From assembly GCA_027604705.1 (NCBI GenBank), contig JADHYV010000043.1:1-64000 (forward strand): DNA of 64,000 bases, read 5' to 3'. Origin of the DNA: Allomyces arbusculus. Lineage: Eukaryota > Blastocladiomycota > Blastocladiomycetes > Blastocladiales > Blastocladiaceae. A program made the translations under genes and the position numbers. This document shows, piece after piece, positions 10,953 to 21,490 of the stretch. Within the stretch, counting starts at the first letter, position 1. Every line of letters begins with the position of its first letter. Under the pieces are notes generated by a model that worked only from the letters and a program-made list of their open reading frames with translations, searched no databases and was not told the origin of the DNA.

Positions 10953-11210
10953 CTACTCGTCATCCTCGTCGTCATCCCCGTCCTCCTCGTCGTCCTCTTG
11001 GCCTTTTTTCCCACCGGCTGATGTCGGATCGACGCGCTTCAAGTCGCCAAAAAGCATGCCGCACTTTTTACACTTGCCGCCCGTCGCCTGGCGCATCGCA
11101 CATTTCTTGCACAGCGACGGGCACTGGCACACAGACCCGCCGTACTCGATGGGCTGCTTGTGACACGCGAGGCACAGCGGCGCGTCGGCAGGGACTGCGG
11201 AGTCGGCCAT
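10953..11210 (-). CDS. Small Cys-rich zinc-binding protein with acidic tail
   Basis: A single exon encodes 85 aa. Eight cysteines are spaced as paired knuckles: C13-x2-C16, C28-x-C30, C34-x2-C37 and C47-x2-C50. This pattern would bind two zinc ions in a compact, probably cross-braced, fold. The last 15 residues are almost all Asp/Glu after a GGKKGQ linker. I chose the ATG at 11210 because the cysteine domain starts right after it; an open frame continues upstream but is low-complexity. I cannot name the family. The acidic tail suggests a nuclear or RNA/histone-associated role, but that is a weak inference. Confidence 0.75.
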   Translation of the reverse strand: MADSAVPADAPLCLACHKQPIEYGGSVCQCPSLCKKCAMRQATGGKCKKCGMLFGDLKRVDPTSAGGKKGQEDDEEDGDDDEDDE

Positions 11211-11882
11211 GGTTGCGGGCTTGGTCGTTGGTGAAGGGGGGGACGTGGCTGTGGTCGAGGTCACAGTCGATGCGGGCGTGCAGGTTGCCGTGCTTGGTGT
11301 TGCGTTCGTCGACTTGGGTTGCGTGCTGAAGCCGGGAAAGTGGACGCGAAGGCGGGCAAACAAGGATGGGCGGCCGCCGAGCATGGAGCGGTCGGGTGGA
11401 GAAGGCTTGCAGCAAGTCGCGCGCGGTGCTGCTGCTGTGCCGGGGCGCTCACGGTGGTGCTTCTCAATGCCCCTCGAGCAAGCCGGTTCGCGACGGCCAC
11501 AACACGCGCGATTTTTTGTGGCACACGACTGGCGAACCAGAGTTTGTCTCGCGCTTCCCTCGTGCAACTCACGCCAGCGCGCCAAGGACGGGTTGCTGGT
11601 CGGCAGAGAAAGCGGATTTATTACCTGTAATCATAGTCGAAGACGATTATCTGTGGCGGCGGGAAGCAGTCCCCTCCAAGAGAGGAGGCTCACGTGGAAG
11701 CGGGCGTGGCCGGTTTGGGCGTGCAACCCCGCGGGGCAAGCCGTGATCTGGCAAAACGTCTCGTTTGCAGCACACCAACAGCGACCACACCACCTACCGA
11801 TCACCGACTTCGTCCTCGCTGCCGTGTGCTCCAGCAACGCCGACCAGCTCTCCGCCGTTACCTGCCACCACTAGCTGCAAAC
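11211..11882. promoter_or_regulatory. Divergent upstream region of the zinc protein and IDH2 genes
   Basis: This is 672 bp between two divergent starts. No TATA box or obvious repeat is seen. Both promoters must lie here. Confidence 0.45.
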
Positions 11883-13161
11883 ATGCTGTCCTCCATGTCC
11901 TCGTCGCTGGCCCGCGTTGCCGCCACTCAGGTAGCGATCACGCGCTGTCGTTGTCCCTTCCGAGCCAAGCGCGAGCCTGTTTATTTTTCCAGCAAAATAT
12001 CGAACTCGCGAGCTCATCATGTTCGACATACTTGATTCCGCTGCTATCTAGGCCGCCAAGCGCTCGCTTGCGTCGGTCGCGTCGGTACGCTTGGCCTGTC
12101 GCGAACTTGTGGAGACGGTCAGTGCTTGTCGCTCACTCGCAAGCTTGGTGCCAACACAGGAAATGCACACGGTCACGCTGATCCCGGGTGACGGCATTGG
12201 CCCCGAGATTTCCGAGTCAGTCAAGAAGATCTTTGCCGCGGCGGACGTGCCGATCCAGTGGGAGGAGGTCTCGGTCGCCCCGATTCTCGTCAAGGGCAAG
12301 ACGACGATCCCCGAGGACGCGATTCTGTCGATCAAGAAGAACAAGATTGCTCTCAAGGGCCCGCTGGCGACGCCCATTGGCAAGGGCCACGTCTCGCTCA
12401 ACCTGACGCTGCGCCGTACGTTTGACCTCTACGCGAACCTGCGTCCGTGCCGGTCGATTGAAGGGTTCAAGACGCCCTACGACAATGTCAACTCGGTTTT
12501 GATTCGCGAGAACACCGAGGGCGAGTACTCGGGTATCGAGCACGAGGTTGTGCCTGGCGTCGTCCAGTCGATCAAGCTGATTACGCACGAGGCCTCGGAG
12601 CGTGTGGCCCGGTTTGCGTTTGAGTACGCGCAGTCGTCGGGCCGCAAGATTGTCACTGCCGTGCACAAGGCCAACATTATGCGGCTGTCGGACGGCATGT
12701 TCCTCGAGACGTGCCGCGAAGTCGCCAAGGAGTACCCGGACATTCACTTTGACGAGCAGCTGCTCGACCGCGCGTGCTTGCACATTGTCCAGAACCCGAC
12801 TGCCTACTCGGACCGCGTCATGGTCATGCCCAACCTCTACGGCGATATTCTCTCGGACCTCGGCGCCGGTCTGATTGGCGGGCTCGGTCTGACGCCCTCG
12901 GGCAACATTGGCCAGCACGCGTCGATCTTCGAGTCGGTGCACGGCACGGCGCCCGATATCGCTGGCAAGGACCTCGCCAACCCGACGGCGCTGCTCCTCT
13001 CGTCGGTCATGATGCTGCGGCACATGGGGCTCACGGGTAAGGCCGACCAGATTGAGAATGCGGTGCTCTCGACGATTGCCAAGGGCGAGACGCTCACGGG
13101 CGATCTGGGCGGCAAGGCGACCAACTCGCAGTTCACCGAGGCCGTCATCAAGGCGCTGTAA
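11883..13161 (+). CDS. IDH2: NAD-dependent isocitrate dehydrogenase, catalytic subunit, mitochondrial
   Basis: It oxidises isocitrate to 2-oxoglutarate with NAD in the mitochondrial TCA cycle, as an octamer with IDH1. Preferred exons are 11883-11930, 12052-12084 and 12160-13161, giving 360 aa (yeast IDH2 has 369). The first 27 residues are Ser/Ala/Arg-rich and look like a mitochondrial presequence; the enzyme starts at [18 protein letters not shown]. Landmarks match the family: [17 protein letters not shown] (substrate site), [25 protein letters not shown] (catalytic Asp) and [18 protein letters not shown] (nucleotide site). The second intron (12085-12159, GTACGC..ACAG) is in frame if retained, so a 385-aa form without it is possible. 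The long last exon is continuous and unbroken. Confidence 0.95.
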
Positions 13162-13616
13162 AGCATCGTCCTCTTGCTTGGCTTGGTTTCCTCCGCTTTC
13201 TTTTGATTTGTTATTTGGGTCTCCGTGTGTTCTCTCTCCGTTTGTTGTCTTGCGTTTCTTTTTGGCTTTGGCGTCGCTTTCGTCGTCGAATGGTGGGCTG
13301 TGCATTTCCATCAGTGCAAAAATGGGAATCTCTTTCCAACTCGCGCTTTCCACCTTTCACATTTCTCTCTCTGTGCACCCGCTCTCTCTCCATCACCATT
13401 TTTCGCAGTCAAGCTTGCTCTTCCTCCATCACTGCGCACACCTTCTCCCTCAAGCTCACGCCGGACCCGCCCGGAACCGCTCCTCTCCACCGCAACTTGC
13501 TGCACCCCGTTGTCGGCGCCGCGCGCCACACGGCACGACCAACGCCGCCCGCCCGCAGCATCAAACCTCGCCAAGTTCAGAGGCCCCGCACCGACCTTTC
13601 ATTCTCTTCTGCATCC
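13162..13616. promoter_or_regulatory. IDH2 3' flank and adaptor gene 5' region
   Basis: This 455-bp stretch is rich in C and T tracts (TTTCTCTCTC type) just upstream of the adaptor start, a common feature of fungal promoters and leaders. An open frame crosses part of it in frame with the adaptor but reads like leader sequence. Confidence 0.45.
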
Positions 13617-16544
13617 ATGACCATGGCTTTACCCGCCAATATGTTCATGGTCCCGGGCCTCGCGGCCGTCCCGCCCGTCATGGCGGCCCCGCCACGCACC
13701 GCCGCGTCAGCGTCGCCCGGCCCCGTCCAGCCGCCCGCACCGAAAGAATCGCCCACGCCGAACACGGCCACGACCGCGGTCCCGCCCTCGATTGCGGCTG
13801 CCGACAGTGTCGTGATGTGGGACGTGCCCGCCGTCGCGACGTGGCTAGTCAATACGGGGTATGCCGCGTACGAAATGACGTTTCTCGGTACATACGTCGT
13901 CACACGCGATGGGTTGCACAAGGCGTTTAAAGGCTGACACGGTCTATCGACTAGAAAATGGGATATCGGGCGACGTGCTCGTGCGGCTCGACGACGCACT
14001 CTTGCGCGACCTCGGTTTCGATAAAGTCGGCCCGAGGATCGCATTGCTCAAGGCGATTTACGCGCTCAAGCGCGCACACGGCGTGCCGTTTGAGCCGGGT
14101 GACTATATACCGCAGAGTACGTTTACGCTGTGATCGGTGGTTCTCTTGGCGTGGGTGCGGCTGGCTGGACGATATGGTGGCTGACCGTCAGTGGAAACGC
14201 CCGTGTAGCGGTTCTGATGCTGTCGGAAATGTCCGACGCGGCGGTGGGCGAGAATGGACGGTTACAAGTGCGCGCTTGCGTGTCGTCAGTTCGTGTCCTC
14301 TCGCCCTGGTTGCTCATCGTCGTGGTCGCCATGAATAGCCATCGCTGCCCGCGCCCGAAGGCAAGTCGAAAAAGTCGCTCTTCTCGCTGTTTGAATCGCA
14401 CAGTCACGATGCCGACCCGCAAAAGCTCGCGGCCGCGTTCCGGCAACAGAGTGCGTCCATTCCGCTCCTCGCCCACCTTTCCTGAGCTCTTCCCGCTGAC
14501 CGTGCTGGACTTCTGCTCTTCTCTAGCCGACTCGGTTACGAGATTGACCGCCGACGTCGCCAAACTGCACGCCGAGCTCGCACAACTGAAGGACGATCTC
14601 GCGCCCGTCATGGTCATGTCGCGCGAGTACCAGGCGATTCTCGACCGCGAGCGGCGCCGCGCCGGCGGGAACGCGCCGAGCATCGCGAGCGTCCCCTCAA
14701 TTGCCCCGTCCACGCCCACCGTGACCCCGACACCCGCGCGCAAGAAATCGCCCGTGGTTTCGATGCGTTCCCCACCGCCCATCGGCGGCGATTCGGACGT
14801 GCCCGAATACGGCACAATCAAGGTCTTTGGCGACCGGCTGCACCACCGCGCCGAGTCCGAGGGTTACAAGTCGTTCAAGGTGCACCGCGACGACGCATGC
14901 GCGACGTTCGTGCCCGTCGCGCTGAAAAAGTACAAGCTCGCCGGAGATGCCAGCCAGTACGCATTGTTTGTCGCCTGGCCGCTCGTGCCCGGTGGCGAAC
15001 GGTGTCTCGCCTACGACGAGTGCCCGTGGCGTGTTTACCTGGAGTACATTTCGCAGCCGGGCGCGGCCACGTCGGTTCAAGTTGCCGCGGCACCGATGCC
15101 CGTTGGGATTACGAACGAGCCGTACTTCATTCTCCGGCATATCAAGCCGCAGAGCGGGTCGCCGCTCGCGCGCGACGATGGAAGCGGGAGTGTTGTGGGG
15201 GACGCGACGGATTCGACCCCGCCGCCGCCACGCACGCCGGGGTCCCCACCGTCCACGCCGCACAGGCGCCGGTCGCAGTATGGCGCGGCAGTCGCACTCA
15301 TGTCGCCGACGATGCGCGCGGCGACTGGCCTCATGTCCCCGCCGCCGCCCGCCACGACCAGCCCCTCGGGAATGGGCCCGCCGCCATCCGCTGCCGCTCA
15401 GGTGCAGTCCACGCCCACCGCGAGTAGCGCACGCATGTCCCCGCCACGGGCCGCGACCCCTCCGCGGTCGGCCGATGCGATTCCGGCACCCACCGAATCG
15501 TCCCGCGCGGTCGCCGTCTACGAATACCGCGCGCAGCGCGCCGACGAAGTGTCGGTCATGATTGGCGACCCCGTCGTGATCAGGCACCGGTCCGTCGGGT
15601 GGTTTGTCGTCGACACGGCTGCGGGCGCCACGGGTTGGGTCCCGTCCGGATGCTTGGTCGAGGAGGCATTGGCGGAAGAGTATGCGACGGGGCCCGCGGC
15701 GGGGCCCGCGGGAGTGACCTTGGGCCGCGCGTTGTTCCCGTACGACGCGATTGGGCCCAACGAGTTGTCGATCAAGAAGGGGGACACGATGCGGTTGATG
15801 AAGCGGTACGAGCATTGGGTGCTCGCGGATTTGAATGGGACCACCGGGTGGGTGCCGGTGAGTTACATCAAGTTGGTCCAGAAAAAGGCGAGGCCGGCGT
15901 CGCCTGCGCCAGACTTGTTCCGCGCGGGGTACGGCGACGATGTTGGCGGCGGCGGCAGTGGGAGACCGGCACCGTTGCCGTCTGCGTCGTCCTCGTCGTC
16001 ACTCCGACCCACGGGTTCCGGCACGTTCGGGTCGCAAGTCTCGACCCCGACACCGACCACCAAGCACCCGGGCCACGCGCCGTCCGACCGCCGACTCGAT
16101 TCCGCCGTGCAGGACCTGATGACGATCCTCGCGCGGAAACAAGCCGACGCGGCGATTGCCGGCACCGTCAAGGACGAGCACCTGATCGGGACTACCATGA
16201 ACCTGCTGCACGTTCTCGCGCAATTGCCGCCCTCGAGTCCGCGGTACCCGCTCGCCGTCGACCGGATCGACCGGCTCCACGCGCGCATCGAAGCCGGCAC
16301 GATTACACTCGAGGACTTGCACACGACGCTCACGGAATTGGTTGCGAGTACCGTCGCGATGCCGGGCGCGAACACGCGCGGGTCGCCGTCGCCGGGGCCC
16401 AAGCCGACACCGCCTCCACGGGTCGCGAGTGTGACCCCGCCGCCGAATATGACGGCGATGGCCGCGGCCGCAGCGGCGGCGAGCGGGCACCCGATGCCGA
16501 ATTTGGCGAGGGAGCCGCGTGATTCGCCGACGGGGAGTGCGTGA
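13617..16544 (+). CDS. Ste50/Ubc2-type MAPK pathway adaptor (SAM-RA-SH3-SH3)
   Basis: This scaffold probably links Ras/Cdc42-type GTPases and membrane sensors to a Ste11-class MAPKKK. Exons: 13617-13887, 13955-14116, 14209-14267, 14339-14450 and 14527-16544, total 873 aa. A SAM domain (about residues 66-135, starting WDVPAVATWLVNTGY) is restored only by splicing. A coiled coil follows at about 202-245 and a Ras-association domain at about 295-405 (EYGTIKVFGDRLHHRAESEG). Two SH3 domains lie at about 527-580 (AVYEYRAQRADEVSVMIGD) and 600-655 (ALFPYDAIGPNELSIKKGD), and a helical segment at about 710-800. SAM plus RA defines Ste50; two C-terminal SH3 domains are the layout of Ubc2 of Ustilago maydis, not of ascomycete Ste50. 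Long Pro/Ser/Ala linkers separate the domains. Confidence 0.92.
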
Positions 16545-17105
16545 GCGAGGGGTGTGAGCGAGTGGAGCAGAGGTGGTCAAATAGAGGATTGGTTTTATTG
16601 CGGCAATGAACGATGAGGAAAAAGAATGCAACTGCAGCAGCTCACAACCACCACTGGTTCTTTATTCCCTCCGTTGACTTCGTGGAACTGGTCGGCGCCT
16701 GACGAAATGAATAATCATGATCGAAAAGGAGTATCCTGCACGGCGTCACATCGCATGTGCTCAAGATCGTCTTCACCCATCAACGCAATGACCGCAGCGC
16801 CCAAGTCCTTTTCGACTGCAGCTGCGGCGGTGACGAGAACGGGCCGCAGACGGGGACGGCGAAGATCCAGCTCATGGGCTCCATGCCGATATTCATTGCC
16901 AACATGACGTGCAAGCGCGTCCTCATTGAGTATGGATCGGACGAGCCAGGCCTCGAGCACGCTGCATGATTCGCCAACGGGAAAGTGGGTGAGCTGGATC
17001 GAAGAGACTGGTTCTATTGCAGCAACGAACGATTGTGTAAACAAAAACAGCTCAAAGACAATCATTGGTTCTTCTTCTCCTCGAGCGACAATGCCGGCGC
17101 CTGCT
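16518..17105. repeat. Partly duplicated segment at the convergent ends of the adaptor and CLPTM1 genes
   Basis: Copy A (about 16518-16703) and copy B (about 16966-17105) share GATTCGCCRACGGG, then TGGTTYTATTGCRGCAAYGAACGAT, then a TGGTTCTTYWTTC block and a final GGCGCCTG. The copies sit 400-450 bp apart. Copy A starts inside the last codons of the adaptor; copy B ends inside the last codons of CLPTM1. So copy A carries a degenerate antisense remnant of the CLPTM1 C terminus. Between them (16704-16965) lies a plus-strand frame of about 80 codons ending at 16971 (contains VLFDCSCGGDENGPQTG) that I do not recognise; it may be chance. Confidence 0.55.
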
Positions 17106-19361
17106 CAAGGGCAGCCGCATTCTTGGGCCGCTTGGCCTCGTTCTCGTCGTCGTCCTCCTCTTCCTCCTCGCCGCCATTCCCGCCCTGGCCAAATTCGTTG
17201 ACGCGGGAGTGGTCGACGCGGTACAAGTACCGCTGGATCATGAACACCACGAAAATGATGTCGTCGCGGAAAACGGCGATGCGGTGCCACGTCGGCATCT
17301 TGATGACTGTTTGGGCAGAGAATGGATGAAAGGAGTGGATGAGATGGGTAAGTTTGACTCGCTCAGATAGAAAAAAAAAACGGTCGAAATCGCAAGCCCA
17401 GAACAACGTACCAAACGCAAACAAGTCGTCGACGATCGTATTCAGGAATTTGTAGGCAAGCGTGCGCCCGTTCATGTTGGCCACACTCTTGAGCTTGTAA
17501 TTGATGAACAGCTGCGGCGTGCTTTGCAGAAAACTGAACGTGTAGACGAAACCGACGAGCGTCGACAGCACAAACGAGTACCAGCCCTTATGCTCCTCGT
17601 AGACGAGAGAGTAGACGACGTAGCCGGCCAGGCACGGGTAGGCGACCCACTGCAGGTACCGGAACGCCTGCTCGTCGTACTCCTTGGTGCGCGACTTGGC
17701 ATACGACGCCTTGTCCGAGAACGAGACGGTCGGGAAAATGCCGAGGATCTTGCGCGAGTAGTCGACGCGTGTGTTGAGCGCACGCGTCACCTTCCAGGCC
17801 TCGATGGCAAGCCCGACGCCGTTACTGACGAGGATCACGTAGCTCGTGTTGGTCTGGTTGTCGAGCCTAGTGGGGGAGGAGCGGGCGGTGAGATTTGCGG
17901 ACTAAAATGCAGGGCCACTGGGCCCAAAACAGCGACTGGGCGTACAAGTAGAGGAAAATGATCACTTGGATGCCGAGGTTGACGAGCATACTGCGCACCG
18001 AAATGCCCTTGACCGACTTCTTGCCCTTCCAAAACTGCACCTCGTTCTTAAACGCCAAAAACTCGAACAGCGAGTGCAGCATCGACACGCCCATGGTCAT
18101 GCCCAACAGCCACGGGTTAGTATCGCGCAGCATGCGCTTCACCTCGTCGAGTTCCGACCGCGCCCCACCCAATGCCGCCGCCTGCATCTTGAGCGACGAA
18201 TCAATGGTCGTCGTCATCTGGAACTTCATGAGCGACATGGGCGCGTAGTCGATGCGCAGCGGCAAGTGCGTCAGGCCCGGCGTGATAGGGACCAGGTCGT
18301 CCTCGAGCACCCAAAACTGGTTGATCCAAGTGATCGGCTTGTAAGTTTTCGTCGCCTCGTCGTAGTCGACCCATTCGTTGATGAACGGCGGCAGGTTTTT
18401 CGGGACCACGACAATCCGGTCCGGGACGACGTTGATCGTCACGTTACCGCTCCAGTACCCAATGTACGGCGCGTCGGCCGCCACGTCCGGCTGTTTGGGC
18501 ACTTCCGACTGTTCGGGCATTGCGGCGTCGTTCGAGTCGGACGCCGCATCGGCAGCGAGCAACTTCTTGCGCCGCGAGGCACGTTTTGGCGGGCGGTACT
18601 GTACGAGCGGGTGCACGCGTGCAATCACGTCGGCTTCCACGAATGTCGCGCTCGCCGGGTCGGGCGAAATGCCAGCCTTAGTCACGTAGACATGCGCAAA
18701 TAGCGACGCATTGTGCGCTGTGATGGATTCGGACAGCGGGATCGAGAGTGTTGTGTTGGCCGACGCCGACCAGTCGCCGTACGTGAATCGGTGCCGCCAG
18801 ATGGCGGACGAGGTAAAGAGCGCAGGCGTTGTTGCGAGCGAGTCGCCGAGGTAGACGTAGAGATCCTGAAAACCCGGCAAAGAGGGGACGGTTAGCATCA
18901 GCCGAGAGAGGCGCAGCCGAGACCGATGCGATGCTCATACGGACCAGCAGCGAATCGGTCCTCCACAGGTTCTGGTATTTCTCGGGCGACGAGTAGACGG
19001 ACGCTGACAGGTCGGCACCCGACGTGGTCGGCGGCGTGCCCACGCCGGTAGCAGCAGCCAGCTTATCCACGAGCGAATCGCCAGTGCCAGCCGGCTGGCC
19101 CGCCTTTGCGAGATTCGTGGCCGCATCGGGCTGGCCAGCAAACACTGTTGGCCAAGATCAAGTGGTCAATTTCAAGCACAAATCGTTCGTTGGAACAGGG
19201 CCGACCATACTCTTCATCAGGTTGCTGAGCAACCACGCCCACATGAGCGACCGGAAAATCGACTTGGCCCAAGAAAAGCCGCCATTGTCGTCGTTCGCAT
19301 TGGCGTTAGCGCCGGCGGCGCCTGGTGCAGCGGCCGCAGCCGCGGGTACGGGGTCGGCCAT
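17062..19361 (-). CDS. CLPTM1 family multi-pass membrane protein
   Basis: This is a homologue of human CLPTM1, an ER-resident multi-pass protein implicated in receptor retention; the fungal role is unknown. Exons: 19361-19211, 19144-18945, 18865-17946, 17866-17412 and 17306-17062, total 656 aa. An N-terminal Ala-rich tail precedes the first helix (SLMWAWLLSNLMKMF after splicing). A large lumenal domain contains YIGYWSGNVTINVVPD and WVDYDEATKTYKPITW. It is followed by helices including IQVIIFLYLLDNQTNTSYVI and the hallmark DDLFAFVIKMPTWHR. The tail is acidic and ends EEKKNQ. Every exon junction rebuilds a family-conserved motif, so the model is strong. It is convergent with the adaptor gene. 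Confidence 0.95.
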
Positions 19362-19868
19362 GGCGCAGTGTTGGTGCGCTTGCGAAAGGCCAAGGGCCCA
19401 GCGCGCCAAGTTGCAAACAGGTACGGCGGTCCACGACGGTGTGCTGGCAGACCAACGGTGCTGTTGACGATGATGGTTGAAGAATTTGTGCAGCCGTTCG
19501 TTGTGGTCGTTGGTGGGGCAAGAGAAAGACTGCAAGTTGCAAACAACGTGGCAAAGATGCCATGATCACATCGCCTGCCACTTCTATCAGGGACGGGCGG
19601 GCCGCGTCGAGCCGCCACAGATCACAGCCTGCAAACCGCAGCACGCCCACAATACCAATTGCAGCTTGCCGCTGGTGTCTCTTGACGGTTGTTGAGAGTG
19701 AGAGAGCTGAGAAACCAAGAGCGTTGTCTAAGTCTGCACCACGCCGCAGGCCGCGCCAGGGGTCGTTGCTAGCGGGAGCAGTGGCGGCCTGAGCGAGTCC
19801 GGTTGATCCTCGCCACCTCCAGCATGGCAATCTCCTTGAGCGACATGGCGGCTTCCAAGTAAGTCTCT
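19362..19868. promoter_or_regulatory. Upstream region of CLPTM1
   Basis: No coding signal is seen. The CLPTM1 promoter must lie here. Confidence 0.4.
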
Positions 19869-20960
19869 CTACTCGGGGTACACGCGCACACTCGTAAGTT
19901 TCAGCGAGTGCACGTTCATTGTCCACATACTAAGAATGCTGGTGCACACCAGCACTCTGCACGGCAGCCGCACCGTGATGACAGCTTGGCCGTTGGCCTC
20001 CGAGTTCTCCACGTCCCACCATCCTTCATCCACCCGTTCCGCCGGCTGCGCGACGTCCGGAGGGATTCGTGGTTCTCGGACCAAAAGTGGCGTGATGCGT
20101 GCCCAAATCGTTGCAAGGGGTGTGGTCCAGCTGAGCGTCAGTGCTGCCACCAGTGCGCCAGCCTTGCCCTTGTTCCAAGTCGGGAAAAGGGCACATGACT
20201 GGCAAAGCTGGCGAAATCGGATGCGCCGGCCGGCGCAACAAGCGAGCCAAGAAAAGGGGCCTGTTCAACGGCGATTCGGCCCAAAGGTCGCAGGTGTTGC
20301 AAGTGCGCATGACCAGATGTTCTCATGCAGGGTGGTGGCCGATCGCGGCCGGTTTGGCAATGTGAGTGTGAGACTCGCAATTTTGGCCTGCCTCTCCCCA
20401 GTCATTCAAACTTCAAATCCCAGAATAACTTCATGCAAAACCGAGGCCAATGGTGATCTAAACACACTGAGCGGTGGTGCCCTGCTTCTCGAGGATGGGC
20501 GGCATTACCCCAATCTCTGTGACCAGCATTCTCAAAAACTGGCTTCCCGCGAGGCGGATCCGCTGTGGGACCAGCTCGTTGGACGACGACCGCGCACGCG
20601 CCTGCGTGGGATAGGAACCACGAAAATGAAGCGGGTAGATAGTTTCACAAGCTGTCGAGACTCTCGTTTCATTTTGGTCGCCGCGATTAGCAAGCCCGTC
20701 GCGCAGCAACTCTCCAGGAGCCAGATCCAAATCCGACACGCACCGTGCGTTGTTGGCAAACGGGGGCAGCCGGATCTTGTGTGACCCGCGCGGAACGGGG
20801 CAAATGGGTCTGCTTTCGGCGATGGTTTGCGCCTGCCGCCCAGGTGTGGCAACGTTGCACGGCGCCAGGCGCCGCCAGTGTGGCGGCAAACATGCTCCCA
20901 TTTTTTGCCACTGCCATGCACCAGAAGACAACAAACTGTGAAGATTTGCCCACCAATCAG
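19869..20960 (-). pseudogene. Possible unrecognised or relic gene in pieces
   Basis: Two minus-strand segments read like real protein rather than GC filler. One (19869-20150) ends with VENSEANGQAVITVRLPC and a stop. The other (20458 to about 20770) contains SSSNELVPQRIRLAGSQF and MLVTEIGVMPPILEKQG. They are in different frames and I could not join them with confident splice sites. Base composition is lower in GC than neighbouring genes. I recognise no family. It could be a decayed gene, or a real gene whose exons I cannot place; boundaries are approximate. Confidence 0.3.
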
Positions 20961-21490
20961 TTCGAGATACCCGGCATCTTTTCGCACCTCATGATCATGG
21001 TCCCGCGTGCTTGCTGGCCTTGGCAAAAGCGCGCGCAGATCCTGCCGCGACGTCGTGCACGATCAAGTCGAGTCGAGTGGCGGCGCCTGCGCGCAACCGC
21101 ACGCGAGCTTCAACGCGCCTGAATCCCGCGCATGCAATCCCGCGCCGAACGAAACCCATCGAGAAGACTGTGACCTGCTTGGTCGCCGAACTGCACGAGT
21201 TTCAAACCTTTTTTTTCTCGCCGCACGATGGTCTTGCGCTGGGTCGAGCTCGGGTCGCGCGACGATCGTGTTCATAAGGAACCGATCCCCCCCGCTGTCG
21301 TGCTCGATTCGTGAACGCTGGGCTCGACCACACCCATTCATAGACGCTCGTCCAATACGCGGCGCGACTCTCCACCCGACGCGTGTCCCCCGCTGCGAAG
21401 ACCATATTGTCACCGCGACCGATCAAGACGCGGCCGACCAATCGCGACGCGCATTACCTTTCCGCCAACGATTGACGACTCGTGATCAAC
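20961..21490. promoter_or_regulatory. Upstream region of the OPT transporter gene
   Basis: A stretch of about 530 bp without convincing coding signal, directly upstream of the OPT start. Confidence 0.4.

Noticed and set aside
12112-12159. Alternative short intron (GTCAGT..ACAG) in the IDH2 5' region
   Set aside because: About 48 bp or less is too short compared with the 60-120 bp typical here; the GTACGC donor at 12085 gives a normal length and keeps frame.
12217-13353. 378-codon minus-strand open frame
   Set aside because: It is exactly antisense to IDH2 exon 3 and reads as Arg/Leu/Val filler. GC-rich third positions in IDH2 leave the opposite frame open.
14697-15815. 372-codon minus-strand frame
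   Set aside because: Antisense to the RA-SH3 part of the adaptor; Arg/Gly filler without any motif.
19936-20784. 282-codon plus-strand frame
   Set aside because: No motif, odd composition, and the minus strand over the same area looks more protein-like.
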